Shown piece by piece: positions 36,362-45,035 of a DNA stretch of 64,000 nucleotides. Where the stretch lies: positions 1-64,000 of the forward strand of contig NZ_FKBR01000009.1 of assembly GCF_900078335.1 (NCBI RefSeq), read 5' to 3'. The position numbers were made by a program, and so were the translations under genes. Positions within the stretch are counted from its first letter, which is position 1, and each line of letters opens with the position of its first letter. Source of the stretch: Bordetella trematum (GTDB lineage Bacteria > Pseudomonadota > Gammaproteobacteria > Burkholderiales > Burkholderiaceae_B). Below the pieces are notes generated by a model. It did no database searches, had not been told where the DNA came from, and saw nothing but the letters and a program-made list of their open reading frames with translations.

Positions 36362-37177
36362 ATGACCACGCAAGCAACCGTCAACCCGCAACCTGCCGCA
36401 GGCAAGGTGATTCTCGAGCGCGAAGGCGCGCTGGCCAAGGTGGTGTTGTCGCACCCCGGGCGCCTGAATGCCATCACGGTGGGCATGTGGCAACAGCTGC
36501 GCGAGACTTTCATCGCCATCGCCGCCGATCCGCAGATACGCTGCGTGACCGTGCGCGGCGCCGATGGCCAGTTTGCCGCCGGCGCCGACATCCGCGAGTT
36601 TCCGCAGGTGCGCGCCGATGAGGCCGCCGTGATGCGCTATCACCGTGACATCCTCGCGCCGGCGCTGGCCGCCGTGGCCGCCTGCCCACAGCCGGTGATC
36701 GCCGTGATCGAGGGCGTGTGCGTGGGCGGCGGCATGGAGATTGCCGCCCAGTGCGACCTGCGCATCGCCGCCAGCGGCGCCCGTTTCGGCGTGCCCATCA
36801 ATCGATTGGGCTTTCCCATGGCTCCCGATGAAATGCGCGGCCTGCTGGCGCTGGTCGGGCGCGCCAACACCTTGGCCATCCTGCTCGAAGGGCGTGTGTT
36901 CGATGCCCAGGAGGCGCTGCGCATGGGCCTGTTGACCCGCGTGGTCGAGGCGGCCCGCCTGGACGAAGAGGCGCAGGCCAGCGTGCAGGCCATCCTGCGC
37001 GGCGCGCCGCTGGCGGCACGCGCCAACAAGCAGATCGCCGCCCGCCTGACGGCCAGCGCCGCCGCCCTGAGCGAGGCGGAGTACCAACACTTCTTTTCCT
37101 ATGCCGACAGCCGCGACCACAAGGAGGGCGTGCGCGCCTTCCTGGCCGGCGAAAAACCGATTTTTCATGGAGAGTGA
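36362..37177 (+). CDS. Crotonase-family (enoyl-CoA hydratase-like) protein
   Basis: A 271-residue crotonase-fold protein. The oxyanion-hole region GADGQFAAGADIREF and the GGGMEIAAQCD motif with the first catalytic Glu are present. The second catalytic Glu of true hydratases (in FGQPEILLG) aligns with Ile in FGVPINRLG, so hydratase activity is doubtful; another crotonase reaction such as decarboxylation or isomerisation is possible. It sits between matA and matB, overlapping matB by four bases, so it is part of the malonate operon although classical mat loci lack it. Confidence 0.88.
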   Translation: MTTQATVNPQPAAGKVILEREGALAKVVLSHPGRLNAITVGMWQQLRETFIAIAADPQIRCVTVRGADGQFAAGADIREFPQVRADEAAVMRYHRDILAPALAAVAACPQPVIAVIEGVCVGGGMEIAAQCDLRIAASGARFGVPINRLGFPMAPDEMRGLLALVGRANTLAILLEGRVFDAQEALRMGLLTRVVEAARLDEEAQASVQAILRGAPLAARANKQIAARLTASAAALSEAEYQHFFSYADSRDHKEGVRAFLAGEKPIFHGE

Positions 37178-38718
37178 CAACGGTGAGCAATGCCAACCTT
37201 TACGCCGTGCTGGCGTCGGGCTTTCCCGCAGACCGCAGCCAGGTAGCGCTGGAAACGCCGCAGCGCCACTACACCTGGGATGACCTCGACCAGGGCAGCG
37301 CGCGGCTGGCCAATCTGCTGGCTTCACTGAACCTGCCCGAAGGCGCGCGCGTCGCGGTGCAGGTCGAGAAGTCGCCCGAAGCCTTGCTGCTGTATCTCGC
37401 CACGCTGCGCGCGGGTTACGTCTACCTGCCGCTGAACACGGCTTATCGCGAAGCCGAGGTGCAGTACTTCCTGGAAAACGCCGAGCCGTCGGTGGTGGTG
37501 TGCTCGGGCAAGAACGAAGCGTGGGTGAAGCGGGTGGCGCAGGCCGCCGGCACGGCCCATGTCTATACCCTCGAAGAAGATGGCAAGGGCTCGCTGATGA
37601 CGGCGGCCGAGAAACAGCCGTCCGCCTTCGAGACGGTCGTGCGCCAGGAGGACGATCTCGCTGCCATTCTCTACACCTCGGGCACGACCGGCCGCAGCAA
37701 GGGAGCGATGCTGTCGCATGGCAACCTGGCTGCCAACGCGCGCGTGCTGCATCAATATTGGGGCTGGCACGAAGGCGATGTCCTGCTGCACATGCTGCCC
37801 ATCTTCCATGTCCACGGGCTGTTCGTGGCATCGCACGGCGCGCTGCTGGCCGGGGCGCGCATGATCTGGCTGCCCAAGCTCGATCTGGAGCAGGCCTTGC
37901 AGTACCTGCCGCGCAGCACCGTGATGATGGGCGTGCCCACCTACTACGTGCGCCTGCTGGCCGATCCGCGTTTCACGCGCGAAGTCTGCGCCAACATGCG
38001 GCTGTTCATCTCGGGTTCGGCGCCGCTGCTGACCGAGACCTTCAACGACTTCCGCGAACGTACCGGCCACACCATCCTGGAACGCTATGGCATGAGCGAA
38101 ACCGTCATGCTGACCTCCAATCCCTATGCCGATGGCAGCGGCGAGCGTCTGGGTGGCACCGTCGGGCGCGCCTTGCCGGGGGTGGATGTGCGCGTGGTCG
38201 ATGATCAGGGGCAGGCCTTGCCGGTGGGCGAGATCGGCAATATTCAGGTGCGCGGCGCCAACGTGTTCTCGGGCTACTGGCGCATGCCGGAAAAAACCCG
38301 CGAGGAATTCACTGCCGACGGCTGGTTCAAGACGGGCGACGTGGGCCGCTGGGGCGCGCCGGATGGCTCGGCTCCGGACGATTATCTGTCCATCGTGGGC
38401 CGCAGCAAGGACCTGATCATCTCGGGGGGCTACAACGTCTATCCGAAGGAAATCGAAAGCGTGATCGACGACATGCCCGGGGTGGCGGAGTCGGCGGTGA
38501 TCGGCGTGCCGCATCCCGATTTCGGCGAGGCGGTGGTGGCGGTGGTCGTGCCGCGCGCCGGCGCGCAACTCGATGCCGAGGCGATGCAGCAGGCCCTGCG
38601 CGACAAGATTGCCAACTTCAAGGTGCCCAAACGCATCCATGTGGTTGAGCAACTGCCGCGCAACACCATGGGCAAGGTGCAGAAGAACGTGTTGCGCGAC
38701 ACCTATCACGCGTTGTGA
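37174..38718 (+). CDS. matB: Malonyl-CoA synthetase (MatB)
   Basis: A 514-residue adenylate-forming enzyme joining malonate and CoA with ATP. It contains the P-loop YTSGTTGRSKGAMLSHGN, the SGSAPLLTETFNDFRERTGH region, YGMSETVM, GYWRMPEKTREEF and the hinge GRSKDLIISGGYNVYPKEIE, ending with the catalytic-Lys block PRNTMGKVQKN. Similarity to MatB rather than generic acyl-CoA ligases is a judgement from the motif set and the neighbouring malonyl-CoA decarboxylase. GTG 37174 overlaps the previous stop; GTG 37183 is also possible. Confidence 0.88.
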   Translation: MTTVSNANLYAVLASGFPADRSQVALETPQRHYTWDDLDQGSARLANLLASLNLPEGARVAVQVEKSPEALLLYLATLRAGYVYLPLNTAYREAEVQYFLENAEPSVVVCSGKNEAWVKRVAQAAGTAHVYTLEEDGKGSLMTAAEKQPSAFETVVRQEDDLAAILYTSGTTGRSKGAMLSHGNLAANARVLHQYWGWHEGDVLLHMLPIFHVHGLFVASHGALLAGARMIWLPKLDLEQALQYLPRSTVMMGVPTYYVRLLADPRFTREVCANMRLFISGSAPLLTETFNDFRERTGHTILERYGMSETVMLTSNPYADGSGERLGGTVGRALPGVDVRVVDDQGQALPVGEIGNIQVRGANVFSGYWRMPEKTREEFTADGWFKTGDVGRWGAPDGSAPDDYLSIVGRSKDLIISGGYNVYPKEIESVIDDMPGVAESAVIGVPHPDFGEAVVAVVVPRAGAQLDAEAMQQALRDKIANFKVPKRIHVVEQLPRNTMGKVQKNVLRDTYHAL

Positions 38719-38725
38719 TGGGCGA

Positions 38726-38758
38726 GCCGGGAAAGGGGAGGCCTTCCCGGCTTTTTTT
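38726..38758 (+). terminator. Terminator of the malonate operon
   Basis: GCCGGGAA (38726-38733) and TTCCCGGC (38744-38751) form a perfect eight-pair stem followed by seven T residues. It separates matB from the Bug gene. Confidence 0.92.
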
Positions 38759-38896
38759 GCCAAAAGGAGTGGTCCAGCTCAGTACATGAATGACAGCAGT
38801 GCGTGGTGGTAGATCGCCGCAGCGCCAAGGCGCGCGGTGCAAAACAGGTGGCGTTCCCGAGGCGCCCCAACTAGAACGATCCAAGGAGGAGACCCC

Positions 38897-39865
38897 ATGA
38901 AGCACCGTAAGATCTTTACTGCATTGGCCATCGCCGGCTCGCTGGTGAGCCTGTCAGCCCAGGCGGCCTGGCCGGAACGCGCCGTCACCGTCATCGTGCC
39001 GTTCCCGGCTGGTGGCGGCACCGATACCTTCGCCCGTCCGCTGGCAGCGCAGCTTGGCCAGCAACTGGGCCAGAGCGTGGTGATCGACAACAAGGGCGGG
39101 GCCGGCGGCACCTTGGGCGCGGGCGTGGCCGCCCGGGCCAAGCCGGATGGCTATACGTTTTTCATGGGCGGCGCGCATCATGCGCTGGCCCCGTCGCTCT
39201 ATCGGCGCCTGAATTACGACATCCAGAAAGATTTCGTGCCGGTGGCGCTGCTGGCTCAGCCGCCACAGGTCATCATTGTCAACAAGGACAAGTTGCCGAT
39301 CAAAACCCTGCGCGAGCTGGTCGATTACGGCAAGGCCCACCCTGGAGAGCTCAATGTGGGCAACGCCGGACAAGGCAGCACCCACCACCTTGCCGGCGTG
39401 ATGTTCGCCACCCAGAACGGCCTGGATGTCATGGATGTGCCATACCAGGGCGCCGGCCCCATGCTGACGGCGCTGATGAGCGGGCAGGTCGATGTCGCAT
39501 TCGATGGGCTGGGATCCTCGGCCGGCCATATCCGGGCCGGCAGCGTGCGGCCGCTGGCGGTGGCTGCGGCCGAGCGTTCGCCATCCTTTCCCGATATCCC
39601 CACTGTCGCCGAAGCCGGCCTGCCCAAGTTCGAAGTCTCGACCTGGTATGCCTTGTGGGCCCCGGCCGGCACGCCGGACGAGGTGGTCCAGAAAATGGCC
39701 GATGAAGTGAACAAAGCCCTGCAAAGCGACAAGGTCAAGGAAATCTGGAAGACCAACGGTTCGACCACGCCACAGATGACGCGGGCCGAATTCGGCGCGT
39801 TCGTCGACAAGGAGATCGAGCGCTGGAGCGAGGTCGCCAAGGGATCCGGCGTCGTGCTGGACTAG
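38897..39865 (+). CDS. Bug-family periplasmic binding protein
   Basis: A 322-residue TctC-type solute receptor with a signal peptide ending LSAQAA. Core motifs are VTVIVPFPAGGGTDTFARPLAAQLGQQLGQSVVIDNKGGAGG in outline, DGYTFFMGGAHHALAPSLYR, YQGAGPMLTALMSGQVDVAFDGLGSS, and PDIPTVAEAGLPKFEVSTWYALWAPAGTP. An AAGGAGGAG ribosome-binding site precedes ATG 38897. It follows the malonate operon but beyond its terminator, so it may be expressed separately; malonate uptake is a reasonable but unproven role. No TctAB genes are in the window. Confidence 0.93.
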   Translation: MKHRKIFTALAIAGSLVSLSAQAAWPERAVTVIVPFPAGGGTDTFARPLAAQLGQQLGQSVVIDNKGGAGGTLGAGVAARAKPDGYTFFMGGAHHALAPSLYRRLNYDIQKDFVPVALLAQPPQVIIVNKDKLPIKTLRELVDYGKAHPGELNVGNAGQGSTHHLAGVMFATQNGLDVMDVPYQGAGPMLTALMSGQVDVAFDGLGSSAGHIRAGSVRPLAVAAAERSPSFPDIPTVAEAGLPKFEVSTWYALWAPAGTPDEVVQKMADEVNKALQSDKVKEIWKTNGSTTPQMTRAEFGAFVDKEIERWSEVAKGSGVVLD

Positions 39866-39976
39866 CGGGGACAAAAGGCGCGCTTGGTCGGAATCTGCGG
39901 ACAGTCCGAGGCAGCGGGGAGGAGGTGGATACACTGGGACAGGCCGCAAGGGGCGGCCATCTCTGGAGGTATACCG

Positions 39977-40510
39977 ATGAAGTTTCCCTGGAAAACCACC
40001 TTTTTTTCCCTGGCGCTGGGCCTGTCCGGCCATGCAGCCGCACAGAGCGTCGAACTGTTCATGGCCGGCCCGGCCGGACCTGAACAGTCGGTCGGCACTG
40101 TCACCCTGTCGCAGACACCTTACGGCACGTTGCTGACGCCCGACCTGCACGGCCTGCCTCCCGGCATTCATGGCTTTCACCTGCACGAGAAGCCGTCTTG
40201 CGAGCCGTCGCAGGTGGATGGCAAGACCGTGCCGGCCGGCGCAGCGGGCGGCCACTGGGACCCCAAGAAGACCGGCGCGCACAAGGGCCCCTATGACGAC
40301 AGCGGCCACCTGGGCGATCTGCCGGCCATCTACGTGAGCGCTGACGGCAAGGCCGATTATCCGGTGCTGGCGCCGCGACTGAAGCTCTCGGACTTTCCGG
40401 GGCATGCCTTGATGGTGCACGTGGGCGGCGACAACAACAGCGACCATCCCAAGCCGCTGGGCGGCGGGGGCGCCCGCATGGCCTGCGGCGTGGTGCCGCC
40501 AGCCAGGTAA
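39977..40510 (+). CDS. sodC: Periplasmic Cu/Zn superoxide dismutase
   Basis: A 177-residue precursor with a signal peptide ending HAAAQ. Copper and zinc ligands are visible in order: [11 protein letters not shown], then the zinc loop [26 protein letters not shown], and the last copper His in [29 protein letters not shown]. The two cysteines fit the family disulfide. A GGAGG ribosome-binding site lies before the start. It detoxifies periplasmic superoxide. Placement by the Bug gene looks incidental. Confidence 0.96.
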   Translation: MKFPWKTTFFSLALGLSGHAAAQSVELFMAGPAGPEQSVGTVTLSQTPYGTLLTPDLHGLPPGIHGFHLHEKPSCEPSQVDGKTVPAGAAGGHWDPKKTGAHKGPYDDSGHLGDLPAIYVSADGKADYPVLAPRLKLSDFPGHALMVHVGGDNNSDHPKPLGGGGARMACGVVPPAR

Positions 40511-40530
40511 ATGGCGCCTTGCGAGGCCGT

Positions 40531-40546
40531 GCCGCCGTGGGCGGCC
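40531..40546 (+). terminator. Weak hairpin after sodC
   Basis: GCCGCC (40531-40536) and GGCGGC (40540-40545) pair around GTG about 20 bases past sodC, without a good T-run. A factor-dependent end or a weak terminator is possible. Confidence 0.3.
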
Positions 40547-40706
40547 TTGCTGCTTCTTAGGGGTTTCCCCCGTTGACGCTCCCGCGCCACTTTTTCGGGC
40601 CGCAAGTTAGACTACGGGGACTCTCGGCCGGCGCATCGGGCCAGAAGCCCTTTGCGGTGCCAGGAACCAGACAAACATATACCCCATTGGTGGAAGGAGC
40701 ATTTCT

Positions 40707-41675
40707 ATGCGGAGCGGGAAAAATCTTTTTCTGACGGCAGGCGCCCTGGCCCTCGCACTGGCTGCGGGCGGCGTCATGGCGCAGCAGAAATCCGTGGCAG
40801 TGACCGCAATCGTGGAGCATCCGGCGCTGGACGCGGTCCGTGATGGCGTCAAGGAAGGCCTGAAGCAATCGGGTTTCACCGTCGACAAGAATCTCAAGTG
40901 GCAATATCAAAGTGCGCAGGGCAACACCGGCACCGCCGCCCAGATCGCCCGCAAGTTCGTGGGTGACAACCCTGACGCCATCGTCGCCATCGCCACGCCC
41001 TCGGCGCAGGCCGTGGTCGCGGCCACCAAGACCGTTCCCGTGGTGTATTCGGCCGTCACCGACCCGGTTGCCGCGCAACTGGTGCCGTCGATGGGACCGT
41101 CGGGCACCAATGTCACTGGCGTGTCCGACCTGCTGGCCCTGGACAAGCAGATCGAGCTCATCAAGAAGGTTGTGCCTGATGCCAAGCGCGTGGGCATGGT
41201 CTACAACCCCGGCGAGGCCAACTCGGTGGTGGTCGTCAAGCAGCTCCAGGAACTGCTGCCCAAGGCCGGCATGACGCTGGTCGAGGCCGCCGCGCCGCGC
41301 ACGGTCGACGTGGCGGCCGCCGCACGCAGCCTGATCGGCAAGGTCGACGTGATCTACACCAACACCGACAACAACGTGGTGTCGGCCTATGAGTCGCTGG
41401 TCAAGGTCGGCAATGATGCCAAGATCCCGCTCATTGCCTCGGATACCGACAGCGTCAAGCGTGGCGCCATCGCGGCCCTGGGCATCAACTACCATGACCT
41501 GGGCGTGCAGACCGGCAAGCTGGTCGGTCGCATCCTCAAGGGCGAAAAGCCCGGCGAGCTGGCCTCCGAGACCAGCACCAAGCTGGAGCTGTTCGTCAAT
41601 CCGGGGGCGGCAGCCAAGCAAGGGGTGACGCTGCCCGAGGCCCTGATCAAGTCGGCGACCGAGGTCGTCAAGTAA
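40707..41675 (+). CDS. TrpX-like ABC transporter substrate-binding protein
   Basis: A 322-residue lipid-free periplasmic protein with a signal peptide ending GGVMA. It belongs to the DUF534/ABC.X4 type: VAVTAIVEHPALDAVRDGVKEGL, NPDAIVAIATPSAQAVVAATKTVPVVYSAVTDPVAAQLV, SGTNVTGVSDLL and NTDNNVVSAYESLVKV. Some members bind tryptophan or tyrosine; others are uncharacterised. An AAGGAG ribosome-binding site is present. A terminator lies 35 bases past the stop codon, so the permease and ATPase genes downstream are read by read-through or from their own promoter. Confidence 0.9.
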   Translation: MRSGKNLFLTAGALALALAAGGVMAQQKSVAVTAIVEHPALDAVRDGVKEGLKQSGFTVDKNLKWQYQSAQGNTGTAAQIARKFVGDNPDAIVAIATPSAQAVVAATKTVPVVYSAVTDPVAAQLVPSMGPSGTNVTGVSDLLALDKQIELIKKVVPDAKRVGMVYNPGEANSVVVVKQLQELLPKAGMTLVEAAAPRTVDVAAAARSLIGKVDVIYTNTDNNVVSAYESLVKVGNDAKIPLIASDTDSVKRGAIAALGINYHDLGVQTGKLVGRILKGEKPGELASETSTKLELFVNPGAAAKQGVTLPEALIKSATEVVK

Positions 41676-41709
41676 GGCGACGGCCTGCGCTGTCGTTTCA
41701 ACCACGCCA

Positions 41710-41736
41710 GGCGGGCCGTGCAACGGCCCGCCTTTT
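41710..41736 (+). terminator. Terminator between binding-protein and permease genes
   Basis: GGCGGGCCG (41710-41718) and CGGCCCGCC (41724-41732) form a perfect nine-pair stem, loop TGCAA, followed by TTTT. Placed inside an ABC operon it would let the binding protein be made in excess. Confidence 0.85.
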
Positions 41737-41782
41737 GAATCTATCCCTGGTCTGAAGCGTTGTCCCGGTTCACAAGACGGGG

Positions 41783-42688
41783 ATGACCGAGATGCTTATG
41801 TCTTTATTCGCCTTGCTCGGTGCACTGGAAATCGGCTTGATTTTCAGCCTGGTGGCACTGGGCGTCTTTATCTCCTTTCGCTTGCTGCGATTTCCCGACC
41901 TGACGGTCGATGGCAGTTTCCCGCTGGGCGGCGCCGTGGCCGCCACCCTGGTTTCCTCAGGTTGGGATCCCTTCCTGGCGACCGTGGTCGCCACCTTTGC
42001 GGGCGCGCTGGCCGGTCTGGTGACGGGCTGGCTGAATGTGCGCCTGCGCATCATGGATCTGCTGGCCAGTATCCTGATGATGATCGCGCTTTACTCCGTG
42101 AACCTGCGCATCATGGGCCGCCCCAATGTGCCGCTGATCACCGAGCCGACCATTTTCTCGATTCTGCAGCCCGATTGGCTGAGCGATTATGTGGCCCGAC
42201 CGTTGATCCTGGTGGTCGTGGTGCTGGTGGCCAAGTTCTTGCTGGACTGGTATTTCGCGACCCAGAGCGGTCTGGCCATGCGGGCAACCGGCTCGAATCC
42301 TCGCATGGCGCGCGCGCAGGGCGTGAACACTGGCGGCATGGTGCTGGCGGGCATGGCGCTGTCCAACGCGCTGGTCGGCCTGGCGGGCGCCCTGTTTGCC
42401 CAGACCCAGGGCGGCGCCGACATTTCCATGGGCATCGGCACCATCGTGATCGGCCTGGCGGCGGTCATCGTGGGCGAGAGCATCCTGCCTTCGCGGCGGC
42501 TGGTGCTGGCCACCCTGGCGGTCATCATCGGTGCCATCGTCTACCGTTTCTTCATCGCGCTGGCCCTGAACAGCGACTTCATCGGCCTGCAGGCCCAGGA
42601 CCTGAACCTGGTGACGGCCGTGCTGGTGACCATCGCGTTGGTGATTCCCATGCTCAAACGCCGCCTGCGCGGCCAGAAGGGGCGCTGA
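41783..42688 (+). CDS. TrpY-like ABC transporter permease
   Basis: A 301-residue membrane protein with about eight hydrophobic segments and the branched-chain-type permease architecture (LRFPDLTVDGSFPLGGAVAATL, MDLLASILMMIALYSVNLRIMGRPNVPL, GLAMRATGSNPRMARAQGVN as the ATPase-docking loop). It is ABC.X4.P-like. The start is not sharply defined (ATG 41783 or 41792). It is followed by the ATPase gene after one base. Confidence 0.9.
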   Translation: MTEMLMSLFALLGALEIGLIFSLVALGVFISFRLLRFPDLTVDGSFPLGGAVAATLVSSGWDPFLATVVATFAGALAGLVTGWLNVRLRIMDLLASILMMIALYSVNLRIMGRPNVPLITEPTIFSILQPDWLSDYVARPLILVVVVLVAKFLLDWYFATQSGLAMRATGSNPRMARAQGVNTGGMVLAGMALSNALVGLAGALFAQTQGGADISMGIGTIVIGLAAVIVGESILPSRRLVLATLAVIIGAIVYRFFIALALNSDFIGLQAQDLNLVTAVLVTIALVIPMLKRRLRGQKGR

Positions 42689-42689
42689 C

Positions 42690-43484
42690 ATGCTGAGCGC
42701 AAAAGACCTGACCATCACTTTCAATCCGGGCACGCCCATCGAGACCCGTGCCCTGCGCGGGCTGTCGCTGGAGATTCCGACCGGCCAGTTCGTCACCGTG
42801 ATCGGCTCCAACGGCGCCGGGAAATCGACCTTTCTGAACGCCATTTCTGGCGATCTGCAAGTAGATAGCGGCAAGATAGAAATCAACGGCAGCGACGTCA
42901 CCCGCTGGCCGGTCTGGCAACGCGCCGGCCAGGTGGCGCGGGTATTCCAGGATCCCATGGCGGGTACCTGTGAAGACCTGACCATCGAGGAGAACATGGC
43001 CTTGGCGCAGTTGCGCGGCAATCGGCGCGGCCTGAGCCGTGCGGTCAAGGCCGCCATGCGCGAGGTGTTTCGCGAACGGCTGGCCACGCTTGGGCTTGGC
43101 CTTGAGAATCGTTTGTCGGATCGTATCGGCCTGTTGTCGGGTGGCCAGCGTCAGGCCGTCAGTCTGTTGATGGCAGCGCTGCAACCGTCGCGCATCCTGC
43201 TGCTGGATGAGCACACGGCGGCGCTGGACCCGCGCACCGCCGACTTCGTGCTGCGTCTCACGGAACGGATTGTGTCCGAAAATCACCTGACCACCATGAT
43301 GGTGACCCACAGCATGCGTCAGGCGCTCGATGTGGGTGAGCGCACCGTCATGCTGCATCAGGGGCAGGTGGTGCTCGACGTCAGCGGCGAGCAGCGCAAG
43401 GGCCTGGAGGTCGGCGACCTGCTGGCCATGTTCGAGCGGGTACGTGGCGAAACCCTCGCCGACGACGCGCTGTTGCTGGGCTGA
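42690..43484 (+). CDS. TrpZ-like ABC transporter ATP-binding protein
   Basis: A 264-residue ATPase. Walker A is GSNGAGKST (about residues 39-47), signature LLSGGQRQAVS, Walker B RILLLDEHTAALD, H-loop MVTHSMRQAL. It energises the DUF534-type transporter. A terminator at 43492 follows closely. Together the three genes form a solute uptake system for an unknown, possibly aromatic, compound. Confidence 0.94.
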   Translation: MLSAKDLTITFNPGTPIETRALRGLSLEIPTGQFVTVIGSNGAGKSTFLNAISGDLQVDSGKIEINGSDVTRWPVWQRAGQVARVFQDPMAGTCEDLTIEENMALAQLRGNRRGLSRAVKAAMREVFRERLATLGLGLENRLSDRIGLLSGGQRQAVSLLMAALQPSRILLLDEHTAALDPRTADFVLRLTERIVSENHLTTMMVTHSMRQALDVGERTVMLHQGQVVLDVSGEQRKGLEVGDLLAMFERVRGETLADDALLLG

Positions 43485-43491
43485 AAAACGG

Positions 43492-43516
43492 CGCCGCCTG
43501 CGGGCGGCGTCTTTTT
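43492..43516 (+). terminator. Terminator of the TrpXYZ-like operon
   Basis: CGCCGCC (43492-43498) and GGCGGCG (43503-43509) form a perfect stem, loop TGCG, followed by a T tract at 43512-43516. The last T residues are also the first bases of the modA -35 box. Confidence 0.88.
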
Positions 43517-43548
43517 GACTAGCGTTATGTACCTGCGTATATTTCGCT
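43515..43548 (+). promoter_or_regulatory. modA promoter with ModE box
   Basis: A -35 box TTGACT (43515-43520) and a -10 box TATATT (43538-43543) are separated by 17 bases. The spacer and -10 are covered by an imperfect palindrome: AGCGTTATGTA (43521-43531), six bases, TATATTTCGCT (43538-43548), matching the ModE consensus layout of inverted CGnTATATA-like arms. Molybdate-bound ModE would thus block RNA polymerase directly. Confidence 0.85.
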
Positions 43549-43591
43549 TACATCACCCCGGCGCCGCCGGATCTGTCACCTGAGGAAGATC

Positions 43592-44347
43592 ATGCAGTTA
43601 CGCACCCGATTTCTGTTCGCGGCGCTGGGCGCCGTTTTCGCGACTGGCGCGGCGCAGGCCGCCGATCTGACCGTCTCGGCGGCTTCGAGCCTGACCAACG
43701 CCTTCAAGGAGCTCGGCCAGGCGTTTGAAGCCAAGCATCCGGACACCAAGGTCGTGCTGAACTTCGCCGCCTCGGACGTGCTGCTGCGCCAGATCGAACA
43801 GGGTGCGCCGACCGATGTGTTTGCCTCGGCCGACCAGACCGCCATGAATCGGGCCCAGGAAGCCAAGGTCATCCAGCCGGCGACCCGCGTCAACTTTGCC
43901 GCCAACGCCCTGGTGCTGATCACGCCGGCCAGCGGTGGCGTGGACATCAAAGGCCCCGGGGATCTGACGGCCGAGCGTGTCAAACGCGTGGCCTATGGCA
44001 ATCCGGCCTCGGTGCCGGTGGGGCGCTACACCCAGGCAGCCCTGGAAAAACTGGGTCTGTGGGCGGCCGTCTCTGCCAAGGGCGTGCCGGCTCAGAATGT
44101 GCGCCAGAGCCTGGATTATGTGGCCCGCGGCGAGGTCGAGGCCGGTTTCGTGTTCGCCACGGATGCCGCCATCATGCCCGACAAGGTCAAGGTCGTGGCC
44201 ACGGTGCCCACGCCGCAGCCGATTACCTATCCCATCGCCCTGACCACCCGCGATACCAATCCCCAGGCCGCCAAGGCCTTCGTGGAATACGCACTCTCGC
44301 CGCAGGGGCAGGCCATTCTGTCGCGCTACGGCTTCCAGAAGCCCTGA
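43592..44347 (+). CDS. modA: Molybdate ABC transporter, periplasmic binding protein
   Basis: A 251-residue precursor with a signal peptide ending GAAQAA, then DLTVSAASSLTNAFKELGQAFEAKHPDTKVVLNFAASDVLLRQIEQGAPTDVFASADQ in outline, the molybdate/tungstate-binding family core, with the later RVAYGNPASVPVGRYTQAALEKLGLW. The GAGGAAG ribosome-binding site is strong. First gene of modABC, repressed through the ModE box when molybdate is plentiful. Confidence 0.97.
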   Translation: MQLRTRFLFAALGAVFATGAAQAADLTVSAASSLTNAFKELGQAFEAKHPDTKVVLNFAASDVLLRQIEQGAPTDVFASADQTAMNRAQEAKVIQPATRVNFAANALVLITPASGGVDIKGPGDLTAERVKRVAYGNPASVPVGRYTQAALEKLGLWAAVSAKGVPAQNVRQSLDYVARGEVEAGFVFATDAAIMPDKVKVVATVPTPQPITYPIALTTRDTNPQAAKAFVEYALSPQGQAILSRYGFQKP

Positions 44348-44357
44348 GGGTGCGCGG

Positions 44358-45035
44358 ATGACCGACCCGGTCTGGGTGCCGCTGCTGCTGTCCCTGAAGG
44401 TGGCGGGCTGGGCCACGGCAATCAGCGCCGTACTGGGTACGGGGCTGGGATTCTGGTTGGCGCGCTGGCGGTCTCCGCTGCGCGAGCTGGCCGATTCCGT
44501 GCTCACGCTGCCCATGGTGCTGCCCCCGACCGTGCTGGGCTATTACCTGCTGGTGCTGCTGGGCAGGCGCGGCGTGTTGGGCGAGATCCTGGCGGGCTGG
44601 GGCATCGAACTGGTGTTTACCTGGCAGGGTGCGGTGATCGCCGCCGCCGTGGTCGCCTTTCCGCTGGTGCTCAAGGCCGCCCGTACGGCGTTTGAGGAAG
44701 TCGATCCGCAACTGGAGTCGGCAGCGCGGGTACTGGGCCTGCGCGAGTCAGCGGTCTTCTTCCGGGTGACCCTGCCGCTGGCCATGCGTGGGATCATGGC
44801 CGGGGTGTTGCTGGCGTTTGCCCGTGCCCTGGGCGAGTTCGGCGCCACGCTGATGGTGGCCGGCAACCTGCCGGGTCGTACCCAGACTCTCTCGATCGCC
44901 ATCTATGAAGCCGTGCAGGCGGGCGATGACGACACCGCCAATCTGCTGGTGCTGATCACCTCCGTGACCTGTGTGGCCGTGCTGTTGCTGGCCAGCCGCC
45001 TGATGCCGCGACGTCGCAGGAGGGCGCCGGTATGA
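44358..45035 (+). CDS. modB: Molybdate ABC transporter permease
   Basis: A 225-residue inner-membrane protein with about five helices. The family stretch LTLPMVLPPTVLGYYLLVLLGRRGVLG and the EAA-like loop ESAARVLGLRESAVFFRVTLPLAMRGIMAGVLLAFARALGEFGATLMVAGNLPGRTQTL in outline define ModB. It begins ten bases after modA and overlaps modC by four (ATGA). Confidence 0.97.
   Translation: MTDPVWVPLLLSLKVAGWATAISAVLGTGLGFWLARWRSPLRELADSVLTLPMVLPPTVLGYYLLVLLGRRGVLGEILAGWGIELVFTWQGAVIAAAVVAFPLVLKAARTAFEEVDPQLESAARVLGLRESAVFFRVTLPLAMRGIMAGVLLAFARALGEFGATLMVAGNLPGRTQTLSIAIYEAVQAGDDDTANLLVLITSVTCVAVLLLASRLMPRRRRRAPV

Noticed and set aside
40511..40706. Promoter for the TrpX-like gene at TTGACG near 40572
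   Set aside because: No -10 box at a suitable spacing; the gap shows only a weak hairpin and no gene.
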